Shown here piece after piece: positions 1-11,433 of a stretch of DNA of 64,000 nucleotides (the first letter of the stretch is position 1; the number at the start of each line of letters is the position of its first letter). Both the position numbers and the translations under genes were made by a program. The notes beneath the pieces are model-generated. The model ran no database searches and had not been told where the DNA came from. It worked only from the letters and a program-made list of their open reading frames with translations. The stretch is taken from NCBI GenBank assembly GCA_963682055.1, contig OY821746.1, positions 10,441,992 to 10,505,991 on the forward strand, read 5' to 3'. The stretch comes from Primula veris. Its lineage: Eukaryota > Streptophyta > Magnoliopsida > Ericales > Primulaceae.

Positions 1-3000
1 GTAACCAACTGGTACGCATTTAGTGTTTTGAGTGACTATGGGCCTCCGACGGACCAATGCAGCAAAATAGTATGACCCCACACGGAAATATAAATCTTAG
101 TGCGCAAGACCAAGAAGTGCGTGCAACCATTTGCAGTCGCATCATCAAACTTTCCGTGAGTCCATTTGGGTCTGAACATAATCGACAGGATGTTCAATTT
201 CAATTTCCAAACTCAAGTAATTCAAATCGAAATTTCGATTCTTACTCTTCAGAATTATCAAGTCGACTAGACTTTTCAGGATAATCCGGATCATGAGCCA
301 TCAACTTAATGATAGGGCTAAAAGTTTGGAAAGTGCTGCATTTATGTGGACAACTTTAAAATGTGACCATATTGTCGATGCATCAACCATAACCATTTAT
401 ATTTATGGTCCGTCTTATGGTTGGATAAGTCCACAATAACTCCTTCAATTCTTTACAAGAATTCTACGAGTTCATTTCATGATCTTTACACATATTAGTC
501 TTTTAAAGTGAGCATTAGTAGCATGAATTTCGGATTAATCATGAAATATATTCTCAAAGAGAATCCAAATGCGATGCGATTATAAATCAAGCATTGTCTT
601 TTGACCCGGGAATATCTCATCCGGTCAATGCCACAATATCAAAATGCCCTTATCAATCGACGACATGCGAATGATAGTACAGACAATCATGTCTTAGCAT
701 CTAAATCATTTATCATTTTGACGACAGGAGAAATGATAAGGTAACTTTAAATGCTTTAAAGAATGTGGTAGAAACCACTTGAAAGACATTTCAATTCCTC
801 TAAAATACGCTTTTGGTCGTATTGAATGGAGGCTATGTAAAGAAATTTCAATTCTTTGATGAGCTATTACCAGATAACACTGGTTTTCTCGAATATTTTA
901 TAACTCAACAAGGTACGGCAGGACCTATATGAGTATAAGACCTCATATTTGACAAGTCAATTTGGTTTTACCAAAGATTTTGATTTGGAACGACAGGTCC
1001 AGAATCGTTGTCACTGAGTACTCTTTTAGGCAATTAGTTGGTGAAATTATGTGGTACACTGTTACCCACTATTTCCAAAAAAATCAACTACCCCACAAGT
1101 ATTACCTAAAATTTCATAATTTAAAGTTTGGTCACATTTGTCAAAGGAATTTGCTCAAAACACTTTAAATTATTTCGAGAAATTTCGTAAACAGGCAAAC
1201 CATAATCCAAAAGTATGTCCAAATGGAAAAATCATAATCCAAATGGAAAAAACATAATCCATATGAGCGAAAAAATGGCTCAATGATTTATCAAAATCAA
1301 TAAAGAAAGGTATCAAACTCATTTGAGCCACAAAATCGGGGTTCTCAAGAGTTTCCTTTCAATTAACTTTAACCACATTAGCATCGGTTTTTCCACCTTT
1401 ATAATAGTTGTGAACTATTTAAGGAGTAACCGTGCATGACCTTTGTCTTTATAGCATAGAGTTGGCTCCTTGAGCATTATCTCTTGTTTTGTGACAACGG
1501 GCCATATTGTTCCTTTCAATTACTGTCTTGGAGCCACAGGTTTTCGATTTTGACGATTGTCTAAAATCTCGCTTGGCTAGGCGATTCATTGGGATCACGA
1601 CAGTTCGAGACAAATAACAATTGTCTCGGTTCTCGATTCATGGAAAAAAATGTACACGAAGAGCATTAATATCAGGCAAACAATTCGCCATTGACCCAAT
1701 AAGATTAAAACTACTCACCGGGGCAATTTTCTTATCCAATAACAGATGGGCGATAAAGGAACATGGTGAATATAAATTCACGATACTACTTATGGAATAC
1801 AATTTCCAAGCTAGTATTTTGGTGAATGATTGCTCCAATATGTCAATTTCAGACATTTGTTCACCATAGACGTCATCACGTCTTAAATGTGGCGGCGGAA
1901 TAAAATCAATGCCTTAGCATTCATCCTGAGGGTAACAACAAACTCGTGTTTTACTCATCAAAGATGACATCAAAAAAATAATTTTGGCATCACATTTTCA
2001 CACATCAGGGTGAGTAACATGTGGTGACGGATTAAAATCAACGTTTTCATTTCGCAAGTATGTTTTACAATTTCTCTCATCATAGATGGCATCCAACATG
2101 TGTTGGGAGTTCTGGATTATTTATCATATAAAACGACTGGTTTATATGTTTATGGTTTGCACAAGCATAAACTTTATTTCGAAACGACAGGTTCAAAAAA
2201 TAGTTTTGCTTTTAATGTGAATAGGTTCTCATTGATCGAACGACATGTCGATACAGAGACACCAATTCGGCGAAACATACATCACTATATAAACACACTC
2301 GGGGAAATTATTATTTAGTCCACCCCTTTCGGTAGCTTTACTTGAAAAACGACCAGGAAAAACGGTGAGGGTGGAGGGCACGAATGCCACTTAAAACCCG
2401 ACCTCATTAAGATATCGACTTCCGCCTATATCTTTCATAGACATCGTATCCAAATAGGTGAGCCTAGTTGGGGAGGGTTCATAATTTTTCCAATTTAAAT
2501 GTGAAAATATATGATTTCGCAAATTAACATATTTTACACATGGCAGTAAATAAATATTACATGACATATTATGTAGTATCATATATACATGGCAGTGAGT
2601 TTTACATGGCAATATAAACTAATTCAATTAACATGTAAGTAATTACTACATTGAATCAAAGATATATACTCATCCGAATACAATTAATATACTACAGGAC
2701 CATGCATGTAATTTCAGTAAACTACTTATTTAAGTTACAACATTATTACACAGGGAGTCCAGAAAATCTGGAGTGTTTCAGATTGATCCATTTTATTTTT
2801 GAATTAACAGATCTGGTTCTACAGGTTTCTACACGTGAAATTGTTTTTTTTTTCTTTTAAACACGACAGAGCTGTTTTATCTTTTAAACACGACAGAGCT
2901 GTAAGTACACGGGTTGTATATTTAAATCAATTCAATTAAACTTTACCCTGTAAACAAAGTAGCAACATGACATGCAATATTGTTCTCTAACAAGACCAAT

Positions 3001-3450
3001 TATAGGTTTCTTTATTAAAATAAAATAAAATATGCAGCTTGTTCTCATGGATGATTTACACGTATGCAATTTCAATCATTATATGTTAACCAAGATACAC
3101 ATCAGTAGATTTTTATTCAATCAGTAGATATTCGTGTTTACCTGTTGGTTCTATTGCGAATAGTTTATTGCATAGTCAACATATATTATGAGGTTTAACA
3201 TCACATACATACAAACAGTGAGATTTTCTAAGGCAATATCACTCCTATTAGATATATATGTTTTAGCAGCACACTAAACATGATGAGTTTAAGTTCCAGT
3301 AAACTGAAAAATAGGGGGATTCATTAATTGTACCGGATTACCAAGTGCTCCAACGATTGATCAGAACAAGAACGAGCAAAACCCTAGCCGTCTTTTTTTT
3401 TTTTTTTTAACCCATTCAACGAGTGTATATCCCGGTTTCTCCGTGAGTAA
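1..3450. other. AT-rich sequence with no recognisable gene
   Basis: Only short open frames (under about 85 codons) occur here on either strand, and none has a motif I recognise. The stretch lies on the internal side of the probable minus-strand LTR at 3467-3694, so part of it could be the decayed interior of that element, but I find no gag, protease, integrase or reverse transcriptase motif to prove this. A short 'taaacacgacagagctgt' duplication occurs near 2857-2902. Confidence 0.5.
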
Positions 3451-3694
3451 GGTGCTGATAACGTGTTGTGTGACATATTAGCTCGTTATAGATATATATA
3501 GAGATATGTATAGATATAGAGAGAGGTATGATAAACAACAGACGAAGTGTTTATTCATTAATATGATTGTACAGAGAGATACATCAAGAGACCCCTGACC
3601 CTCTTTATATAATAGAGGGTAGAGTTACATATGCTAGAAAAGCCCAATATAGGCCCAATAGAGTAAGGCCCAAGATGGCCAATAATATCCTACA
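3451..3694 (-). mobile_element. Probable Copia-type LTR (minus strand) with adjacent primer-binding-like site
   Basis: A 228 bp segment at 3467-3694 has TGTGT...CTACA ends, as LTRs do. Read on the minus strand it contains a TATA-like 'tattatataaaga' (complement of about 3600-3615), an 'aatgaataaac' polyadenylation-like stretch and the sequence 'acacgttatcagcacc' immediately beyond its end. That last sequence resembles the priming sites found next to the 5' LTRs of some plant Copia elements. The partner LTR would lie left of the window, so no target-site duplication can be checked. It could also be a solo LTR with a fortuitous neighbour sequence. Confidence 0.45.
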
Positions 3695-3789
3695 ACAATA
3701 ATTCTTTTCTTTTAATAATAATAAAGTAAAGTTGGGCTTATAACTTATATTTTGGGACGCAACAAACGGAGAAGAAACAAACAAAAAAA

Positions 3790-4185
3790 AAAAAAAAACT
3801 CAGTGCTCAGAAGCTTATTTATAAGCAAACCCTAATTAACATTCTCTCTCTAAAATCAAAGTATTCGAATTGCGATTACTATGGTTAGTTTTTTCCCAAT
3901 CGTTTTCTCTCTCTATTATAACTCTCTTTTTTCAATTGCGATTTATTTTCTATTTGGGTTCTTAATTCCATGTTTTTGGTTTGAAATTAGTTTTATTTTG
4001 CTCTTTATTTGTGTCCATTCTGTTTAGGGTTCTTATTTTCATACTTTTGGTTTGAAGTTAGTTGTATTTAGGGTTCTTAATTTCATGTTTTTAGTTTAAA
4101 ATTAGTTGATTTATTTTCTGTTTACCAGTTTAGGGTTTACAATTTCATGTGTTTGGTTTGAAATTAGTAAGAGATGGTGGTTGAC
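3790..4185 (+). promoter_or_regulatory. Truncated 5' end of a host gene: TATA, telo-box, leader, ATG|GT intron start
   Basis: A TATA-like 'ttatttataag' (3815-3825) overlaps the start of a telo-box 'aaaccctaa' (3827-3835). These are followed by a CT-rich leader ('attctctctc') and an ATG at 3881-3883, directly followed by GTTAGT. ATG immediately followed by a splice donor, together with a telo-box, is typical of plant ribosomal-protein and other translation-related genes. The presumed intron (3884 on) is T-rich and contains about four degenerate copies of a ~60 bp motif ('agggttcttaatttcatg' plus 'ttttggtttgaaattag'), at about 3955-4170. From about 4180 the sequence changes to the repeat array, so no coding exon follows. 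The gene identity cannot be told. Confidence 0.4.
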
Positions 4186-5480
4186 AGGAGAAATGGATTA
4201 AAATTATAAACGATAAATTTAACTTCTTGGTGAGGGAGTAGAAGACAGGCTAATTCCTATTTGTTTGACCAAAATTTGGACCACCAATTGCATGACCACA
4301 TCTGTAACTGAAAAGAAAATAATTAAGAGAAGTAACTGAAAAGCAAATAATTAAGAGCGGAAATTAAGAGCTCGAAACCCATGTACATAAGTCTCTTCCA
4401 ATCAATGCAACTTATGCAAGTACAATAATAAGAATTCCTTTAAATTCAAAGCAAAACAATACCGTGAAAATAAAGTCAGTACCATGGACCATTTCAATAT
4501 AACAACAAACATATACACATCTCCACACACAAAATCGCCAACAGACACTAATGTTGTATATCTGAAAAAATAAACATGTTATTCAATTCAAGTTTACCTG
4601 CATAATGCCAAGATCATGTAATCAAATAGCCTAAGACCCGTTGCTGTGTCATGAGTCATCCATATCTTGAACACTTCTAGCCCAACATATATTACTTGCT
4701 CTCTATCCACACCCGGGACAAGTACATGTACGATACACATATAATGAGACAGAAGTTATCTTGAGAACAAAACATAAATGAAAACACAAGACAGAAGTAC
4801 AAAGACACATGAACTATCTGCCCACAATATCAATTTAATGTATAAAAAACATATATTGACCATGTCCCTAGACATACTACAAGATGGATCACCCATCACA
4901 CAGAAAGATCAATCCTTTAGGAGGAGTGTAAGAAATATATAGTTTACACTTCACATAATCACATCAATAATATGATAAAAAACTAAGGCATAATTTAATT
5001 ACAGTCATACAAGAATAGTTGTCACATAATCAAAGTATCTAATATATGCTAATAAAAAGTAATCAGGGAAAACCACTTTTTGATACATCAACCTTTTATC
5101 TTTATTCAAAATTGTACACCAACTCCTAAAATTTTGACATTTTTACCCTTTTTCGTTGATTTCGACTGTTTCCATCTAAATGAAAGATTAGTAGTGACCT
5201 CACTAAGCCCTTTTTCATTTGAATTGAAGGGTAATATCGTCATTTTACCTTTAAAATTAACTAATCTCATCCATGGACCATAAATAAGAATAGTAATTAA
5301 TACTCAGGCTGACTGCCATAAAAATAGAGGTACATGAAGAAGCAAGCCTAATTAAAAACAAAATAGATATAATAGCAAAGTAGATTAATCTAAATATATA
5401 ATAAAATAAATTAGTATAAGTATTCATAAAGAGAAGTCAGAGTATAAAGCTAGCGGAATACGGGTTTGAGAATGATCCGG
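4185..5480. repeat. Partial array copy, left edge (matches 60300-61560)
   Basis: This stretch begins with 'ggttgacaggagaaatgg' and matches 60300-61560 almost base for base in long runs. It includes the landmark 'tacataagtctcttcc' (4384 on), the 'cacccgggacaagtac' segment near 4710 and the 'gtaagaaatatatag' segment near 4928. On the minus strand the segment around 4600-4720 is an exon-like block ending CAG|GTAAAC. Its frame is open in this copy but not in others. It looks like a duplicated fragment of the same transcription unit that fills the rest of the window. Confidence 0.7.
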
Positions 5481-6404
5481 ATACTCAGTCCTACCCACTC
5501 AGCCAGTAATCCTCATTCTTCAAGGCTAATCCAAAAAAGGGAATATAGCAAATAAATTAGGGCGAATCATTGTCTAGAAATATCATTAGTTAATTGATCT
5601 AAGTTTAGGCAATTTATTATTTATTACTACATTTTTCTTTTAGTCAATTGTTGGTTTTATTAATTTGAAGGGGGAGTCGTTCTATAAGAAGATACCTTTT
5701 TTTCCCGAAACCATCAGTTACTCAGATCATATCTCAGAAATGCATAGAACAGAGTCAAATACAGAAACGATTAAAGAACTAAAAGGACAAAAGTTACATT
5801 TAAAAAGCATATCAAAAACTAAAAACAACGAAAACATGAGAGTACCCCAATCAAACCCCGTTAATACCCAAATGGCCAATTTCACAAAGCCTAAATAATC
5901 CAGATGCCTCTAACTCTATCCCCTAGAAGTAAAGACAGATAATAAAAATAGAGCATCAACAAGTCAACCAAAAATTTAAGTCCGTTGATCCTAAAATGCA
6001 AACAAGATGACAACAGACAGAAACTAAGCAATTATACTAAATCAAACATGAATTTGAGGCATGAACCTCCTAACAAGAAAGCTACAATACATCATTCTCA
6101 AATTTAAACAGACATAAACAATTAAATACAGATTTAATCTGCAAACAATGAAATAAGTTCAGGGACATAAACAGGAAGCAACAATCACATACATTCATCT
6201 GTCTAAAATAAATACTGAAAGCCTATAAAAAGAAGCTATAGTTGCCTCGACCCAATCAACTCACAAATACAAACCCGCATCCAATAAAACAACGCAATTT
6301 GCAGATATTTCATTTAAGAAACAAGTGAAACAATCTACAATTTTTTTTTTTTAAAAATAGAACAAGTCGGAAAAGCAGGGAAGCGTAAAATGAGGTTTAC
6401 TAAC

Positions 6405-6640
6405 CTGAAAGGAGAGAGAGAGAGATTGAGAAATTACTCTTCAGACGAATTAATAATTATGGTGTATGGAAGGGGAAAATCCTCCGATTAAGGTTTCTGT
6501 AGATGACAGAGAGAGGGAAGGATGCTTAACACCATTACGGCCAAATAGCCTTCGTAGCGATGGCAATGTATGTAAATATGTATGTGTAATATATACACAG
6601 AGGGGAAGAGGACCACTATTTATGTAGGCTGCAGACCGAC
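6405..6640 (-). promoter_or_regulatory. Leader module copy 1: TATA region, CT-rich leader, splice donor
   Basis: Read on the minus strand: TATA-like 'cctacataaata' and 'gtgtatatattac', then a leader ending in a (CT)n run, then CTTTCAG|GTTAGTAAACC, a good plant donor site. The leader lacks an obvious long open frame, so it would be a non-coding first exon. Other copies are at 13130, 17569, 24845, 38594 and 52145. Copy 1 and the copy at 24845 share the palindrome described separately, which the other four lack. Confidence 0.5.
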
Positions 6641-6644
6641 GGTG

Positions 6645-6725
6645 GCGTAAATATGAACTAGTTCTCATATTTACGCCAGCGCCGGTCTATTAAAGGTGAA
6701 TATGTACTAGTTCTCATATTTACAC
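6645..6725. repeat. Near-palindromic hairpin upstream of leader module copy 1
   Basis: 'ggcgtaaatatgaac' (6652 on) is followed almost at once by 'gttctcatatttacgcc', with flanking 'gaccg' and 'cggtc' extending the stem. A third, diverged arm follows ('gttctcatatttacacc'). The equivalent at 25079-25130 is a cleaner inverted repeat. Confidence 0.75.
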
Positions 6726-7106
6726 CATCAATAAGGGTTTTAAGCTGCAAACTTTCCAAGCTAATTTAAGCACCGACTTAATTAATCCCTCATCCTACAT
6801 TCCGACATCTATTAATACTTAACATTAAAAATAAATGTGAATATGAAGAAGAAAAACTAGTACATAAATCAATTCCATATCGATGTACTCATCCAATTTA
6901 TTTTTCTTCAATTTTGAGAACTGGAAAAATAAGAGATTAGTTTGAGCTAATATTCACAACCATTCGTAGTGATAGTTGATTGCTAGTTTTAAAACCATAT
7001 ACCACATTTAAGGTACCCGTGACATTTTTATTTTTAGCAGCCCAAACAAAACATCTTCAGCTGACAGACTGAATTAGAAGAAGGTTATTACTTTGCTTTA
7101 CGATAC

Positions 7107-7260
7107 CTGTAGAACGTCTTGCCTATCCAGAGTCCGGACGACATCTTCCCCATCATATTATTCCAAGTATCACATCGTGACCACACCAGCACGCTTGCAT
7201 ACCATCGCAAATGAAGTGCAGATCCCACCAATGCATTATTGATAAGTGAACCTCGCATGG
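7107..7260 (-). other. Exon-like module, copy 1 of 8
   Basis: On the minus strand this block ends TTCTACAG|GTATCG, a donor-like junction. A frame open for about 60 codons (7088-7270) is also open at 39233-39418 and 54870-55052. It is broken by small indels at the copies near 13783 and 18228, so coding potential is doubtful. Further copies start near 20310, 36586 and 52806. I recognise no protein family. Confidence 0.4.
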
Positions 7261-7350
7261 TAACCAACAACTTTGAATTTGAGGGTAGAAAACTTGTGAA
7301 ACGATGATTATTTACTCTAAAAATTTATGTTACGAGAACTATATCAAGAT

Positions 7351-7629
7351 TGCCTTGAGAGAGAAAGAGCCCACCCTCTTTCAAGGAGCAAAGTGCTAGT
7401 TCAGGAATAAGGTAGAAGAGTTGAGGCGAACCTGTTCCATCACAGTCGCCATCTGTTTCCTTCTGTTATTTGGTATGATCTAAACCTATACGGTAAAACA
7501 ATATTTACTTTAATAATATACGTACATACTAAACTTAAGAATCTGGGCACGTTTTTTCCGCTGTGCAAACTGATTTTCTATCAGAGATCCCTTATTGGCA
7601 ACCTTAATAAGTCTTCATGTAGTTGTTCA
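7351..7629. other. Unassigned sequence between array and Copia fragment
   Basis: This sequence is not found elsewhere in the window. It might be upstream Copia sequence (gag region), but no zinc knuckle or LTR end can be seen. Confidence 0.35.
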
Positions 7630-7929
7630 TTGGCATATACAGGTGATTTTCCTATCTCCATTGAATTAAGTATCTCAGATAAAGTATTTTCCGATTCATG
7701 GATCTTAGACTCCGGAGCTACAGACCATATGACCCATTCATCACATATTTTTTGTAAATATACACCATGTTCAAGTAATAGAAAAGTAGCCACGGCAAAT
7801 GGTTTTTTAACTACTGCAGCAGGTGTAGAAGATGTCAAAATCAGCCCATTTTTTATGTTAAAAAATGTTCTTCATGTTCCTAAATTATCTACTAATCTAT
7901 TTCTGTCCAAAAGCTCACTCGAGATTTAA
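7630..7929 (+). pseudogene. Copia aspartic protease remnant
   Basis: The frame contains WILDSGATDHMT, the DSGA motif of Copia retropepsins, followed by VLHVPKLSTNL, the usual linker into the pre-integrase region. The frame then ends. The continuation lies one frame away from about 7918, so a frameshift has separated protease from integrase. About 99 codons remain and no true start codon is expected, because this is an internal part of a polyprotein. Confidence 0.85.
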
Positions 7930-8572
7930 ACTGCACTGTTGTTTTTTTTATCATAGTCAATGTGTGTTTCAGGAAAAGCATTCGAGGAGGACGATTGGAC
8001 ATGCTAAAGATCAGGACGGCCTCTATTACATTGAATCACTTAACAATTTAAACATCAACAAGAGCAATTTATCGACTTTCTTTGTTTCTGAATGTTTGTC
8101 ATCCAATACAGAAAATTTTTGGATTCATCATCGTCGACTAGGACATCCATCATTTAGAATTATCAAAATTTTGTTTCTCTCATTGTTTGAAAATTTAGAA
8201 GTTCAGAATTTTCATTGTGAAGCGTGTGAACTTGCTAAACACAAATGTGTTTCGTTTCCAATTAATGATAAAAGAAGTTCAACTCCTTTTTACCTTATTC
8301 ATAGTGATATTTGGGGTCCATCTACTAACCCTAATGTTTATGTAACACATTGGTTTGTGTCATTTATTGATGATTGTACTCGTGTTACCTGTATTTTCTT
8401 ACTTAAAAATAAATTTGATGTCAGTAACGTTCTCCCTAGTTTTCACTCCATGGTAAAAAATCAATTCGGTGTCAACATCAAACGGTTTCGATCAGACAAT
8501 GCTAGAGACTATTTCAACCAAGTCCTAACTCCATTTTTTCAAAAAGAAGGTATAATACATGAGTCGTCTTGA
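7865..8572 (+). pseudogene. Copia GAG-pre-integrase and integrase core remnant
   Basis: The recognisable part starts near 7918 with HSQCVFQ. HHRRLGHPS and CEACELAKH (about 8128-8240) are the HHCC zinc-binding domain. HSDIWGPS supplies the first catalytic aspartate and FRSDNARDYF the second. An in-frame TGA at 8570-8572 cuts the protein just before PQQNRVAERK (about 8581-8610), which would carry the catalytic glutamate. A further frameshift follows within about 40 bp. Confidence 0.85.
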
Positions 8573-8658
8573 GTATATACCCCACAACAGAATAGGGTAG
8601 CTGAACGGAAAACACGGTCACCTTCTCGAGTCAACTCGAGCCTTAATGTTTCAAAAAA

Positions 8659-9015
8659 ATGTTCCAATTTTTTTTTTTTGGAGAAGCCGTTCTAACAGCC
8701 ACACATCTTATCAATCGTTTACCTTCTAGGGTCTTAGGTTTCAAAAGTCCTATGCAAGTACTTTCTACATTCTATCCTGATTTAAAAACAACAAACAATC
8801 TTATTCCTATAATATTTGGATGCGTTTCTTTTGTCCATGCTCATAGTCAAAATAGAGGAAAACTTGATCTTAGGGCATTAAAATGTGTATTTGTCGGCTA
8901 TTCCTCTACTCAAAAGAGGTATAAGTGTTATCATCCTCTGTCTAAAAAAATTTATATTTCGGTTGACGTTACCTTTAATGAAAAAGAGTCCTACTTCTCT
9001 ACAACTTATCTTTAG
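8659..9015 (+). pseudogene. Copia integrase C-terminal remnant
   Basis: GEAVLTATHLINRLPSRVL and CVFVGYSSTQKRYKCYHP are standard Copia integrase C-terminal motifs. The upstream coding sequence is in another frame, and a run of 13 T bases at about 8669-8681 lies near the break. After the stop at 9013-9015 there is a low-complexity linker (about 9060-9420) with no conserved motif before RT resumes. Confidence 0.8.
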
Positions 9016-9420
9016 GGGGATAATTCCGTAATTGAAGATAAGGAAGATCGAGACTTTGTCACTTTTGATCTACTCTAGTCATCCTCACTTCCTTAGTCAA
9101 ATTCTAATTCTCAACCAGTTTCAACATCGTCCTCGCTTCCTCCATTAACTCCAAGTCTCCAGCCAGACTCGTTTCCGTCATCTCCATCCCCCTCTATAGC
9201 AGAAAATCGAAATCCTGCTCTTGATGATGTAAGATATGGAAAAGGAAGTGTATTCAAGGAAAAAGACGGCTGTTCCTGAATATCTGCATGTCCAGGAGTC
9301 CAATCCGAATCTTGAGAATGAGGTAACAAGTTATAAACCAACATTGCAAAATGAGTCTGAACCTATTGTGAATTACAATGACCAGGATTTTCCTATTGCT
9401 GTTAGAAAAGGAACTAGAGA

Positions 9421-9972
9421 ATGCACAAAACGGACCCATGTATCCTCTCTCATTTTGTTTCACTCAAGAAATTTTCACTATCACATAAAAGTTTCCTTGT
9501 TAACTTAAACAAAAATGCTATACCTACCACTTTATTTGAAGCTTTATCAAACGAGAGATGGAAACAAGCTATGAATGTCGAAATGGAAGCATTAGAAAAA
9601 AACAAAACTTGGGATTTAGTCAAGTTGCATGTAGGAAAGGAGGTGGTGGGTTGTCGTTGGGTTTATACAGTGAAGTATAGAGCTAACGGATCAATAGAGA
9701 GATATAAGGCGAGACTGGTTGCCAAAGGATATACGCAAACCTATGGAATTGATTATTTAGAAACCTTTGCCCCGGTTGCAAAAATGAACACCATAAGAAT
9801 TTTGTTGTCATTAGCAGCTAATTTAAATTGGGATTTACAGCAATTTGATGTAAATAATATATTTTTGCATGGAGAACTGAATGAAGAAATCTATATGGAA
9901 ATTCCACCAGGATATGGAAATAACTTGTCTGCGCATACAGTGTGCAAGTTAAAAAGGCCTTATACGGACTAA
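9421..9972 (+). pseudogene. Copia reverse transcriptase, N-terminal part
   Basis: The recognisable region starts near 9510 with ALSNERWKQAM. It includes the motifs CRWVYTVKYRANGSIERYKA, RLVAKGYTQ, DYLETFAPVAK and QQFDVNNIFLHGEL. It stops at 9970-9972, just before the usual GLKQSPRAWF motif, which survives only as a degenerate stretch out of frame. Confidence 0.88.
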
Positions 9973-10022
9973 AATAGTCTCCACGGGCCTGGTTTGGCAG
10001 ATTTGCGAGAGTAATAATAGCT

Positions 10023-10385
10023 ATGGGGTATAAACAAAGTCAAGGGAACCACACACTGTTCATTAAATACTCACTCATGGGACGTGACGATGATGACATA
10101 ATAGTGACGGGAAACGATGATAAAGAAAGACAAATTTTAGAGAAGTGTTTGGCCAAGGAGTTTGAGATCAAGGCGCTGGGGAGACTGAAGTATTTTCTTG
10201 GAATTGAAGTGGCTCATTCTAGGCATGGTATATTTATCTCCCAACAAAAGTATGTTATCAATCTTTTAATAGAAACCGGCAAGACTGGATGCAAGCCTGC
10301 AAGTACTCCGATAGATCCTAATCAAAAACTTGGAGAACAGATGAGGACATTACGATTAACAAATAAATGTACCAACGTCTGGTAG
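10023..10385 (+). pseudogene. Copia reverse transcriptase, C-terminal part with damaged active site
   Basis: GYKQSQGNHTLFIK, LGRLKYFLGIEVAHS and GIFISQQKYV identify the RT palm and connection. The active-site region reads GRDDDDIIVTG where Copia RTs have a YVDD box, so the tyrosine and valine and several residues before them are lost. The frame ends at 10385. A few more connection-domain codons can be read to about 10407 in another frame, after which array sequence begins. Confidence 0.85.
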
Positions 10386-10407
10386 GAAGACTCATATATT
10401 TGTCTCA

Positions 10408-10560
10408 CACATGTATTATTGATAAGTGAACCTCGCATTGTAACCCACAACTTTGAATTTGAGGGTAGAAAGCTTGTCAAACGATGATAGTTTACTCTAA
10501 AAAATTATGTTACGAGAACCGTATAGAAAACACAAAGCTGGAGAAAGAAAAAAGAGTACG
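10408..10560. repeat. Array sequence resuming after the Copia fragment
   Basis: 'attattgataagtgaacctc' and the next ~110 bp repeat the sequence at about 7226-7350 with few changes, so a piece of unit I is present on both sides of the Copia fragment. Unit II has the sequence once (about 36712-36840). Confidence 0.8.
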
Positions 10561-11433
10561 ATCTACAACAATAAAAATTATAATAAAATACTGGAGTATA
10601 CAAACTTGAATAATAAAAAATACAGAAAACAATATCAAAGTATATTATTTATATTAATATAAGGAAATTCACTACACAAATTAAAAAACAAAATAGAGAT
10701 CAAAGTATATTTTTATATTAATATAAGGAAACCATATTCATTCTAAAAAGTCAATCAACTTAGTATTAAGAAAGTAAAAGGAACGGACCGACAAGAATTA
10801 GATAAACTAAAAATGCTTTTACTTATAATGAACAATGGAGTTGCAATTAAATAACCCAAAATCAATCAGTATAAACTACAAAAAGTACCAAATCGAAACA
10901 TATTCTAATTAAATTTAAAGCAAACAGTAACAAGATATCGATTCAAGTTGCAACTAATTAACCCAAATTAATTGGTAAAAATTACTTAGGATCCCCCAAA
11001 ACCATATTAAATTAATTCAACAACAAACAGTAACCAGATCGAAACAAATTCTAGTTGCAATTAAATACCTATAAATCAATCAGTAAAAATTTAAGACATT
11101 ATAATTCAACAGGAAATAGAAACCAGATCAAGATTAATTCAAGTTCAAAAACTAATTGAGATTTTCCAAAATCTAGATCTAATTTATTTTATGGAAACAG
11201 TAACCAGATTGAAATCAATTGACGTTGCAATTGAATATAGAAAGTCGTATACATTAATTAGGGTTTTCAAAACACTAGATAAATTTTGGAAAAGCAGTGG
11301 GAGCATACAGAAACTTTATCAAAAAAATGTGAAAGGTATGTGGGAGAAAATGAGATTGCTCCTATCCAATAATAAACTCTTTCTCTCCGAACCAAAACTT
11401 ACTTTTCTTTCTTATTATTCCAGTATATAAAAA
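10560..11433. repeat. ~0.85 kb AT-rich block (also at 23414-24190, partly at 61846-62300)
   Basis: Long runs such as 'aaggaaattcactacacaaa' and 'taatgaacaatggagttgca' are shared with 23414-24190. Both blocks end at 'ccagtatataaaaaatgga'. At 23.4 kb the block sits at the junction of unit I and unit II. Here it sits inside unit I next to an inverted segment, with no counterpart at the same place in unit II. No terminal inverted repeat or coding sequence is evident. Open frames at 11191-11430 and 11434-11628 are not supported by the paralogous copies. Confidence 0.7.

Larger units (their letters stand above)
5567..7350. repeat. Tandem unit I, first part
   Basis: This is the start of the ~14 kb unit I. 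Homology to unit II begins at 'attaggg' (5567 versus 24191) and continues through a shared 'ggcaatttattatttattac' segment, a leader module at 6405-6640 and an exon-like module at 7107-7260. The matching copy in unit II is split by the Tekay element at 25326-36356. Small open frames here (for example 5665-5898) match 24301-24567 and end differently in the two copies, so I do not call them genes. Confidence 0.75.
7630..10407 (+). mobile_element. Degenerate Ty1/Copia fragment (protease to reverse transcriptase)
   Basis: Protease, GAG-pre-integrase, integrase and reverse transcriptase follow in Copia order on the plus strand, spread over several frames. Gag, RNase H, the primer-binding site, the polypurine tract and both LTRs are missing. 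The fragment stops abruptly inside the segment between RT and RNase H at about 10407. It carries at least two frameshifts, several stops and a damaged RT active site, so it cannot be functional. The flanks (about 7226-7350 and 10408-10530) are ~120 bp direct repeats of array sequence rather than a 5 bp target duplication. Confidence 0.9.

Noticed and set aside
57..284. 75-codon frame at the left edge
   Set aside because: No recognisable domain, no codon or context support.
4600..4720. Conserved protein exon in the array (open frame with a VFKIWMTHDTATG segment on the minus strand)
   Set aside because: Open in this copy and largely in the copy near 60790-60890, but the homologous segments near 12800, 17260 and 51830 read in other frames with stops. 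I could not assign a family, so I leave it as exon-like only.
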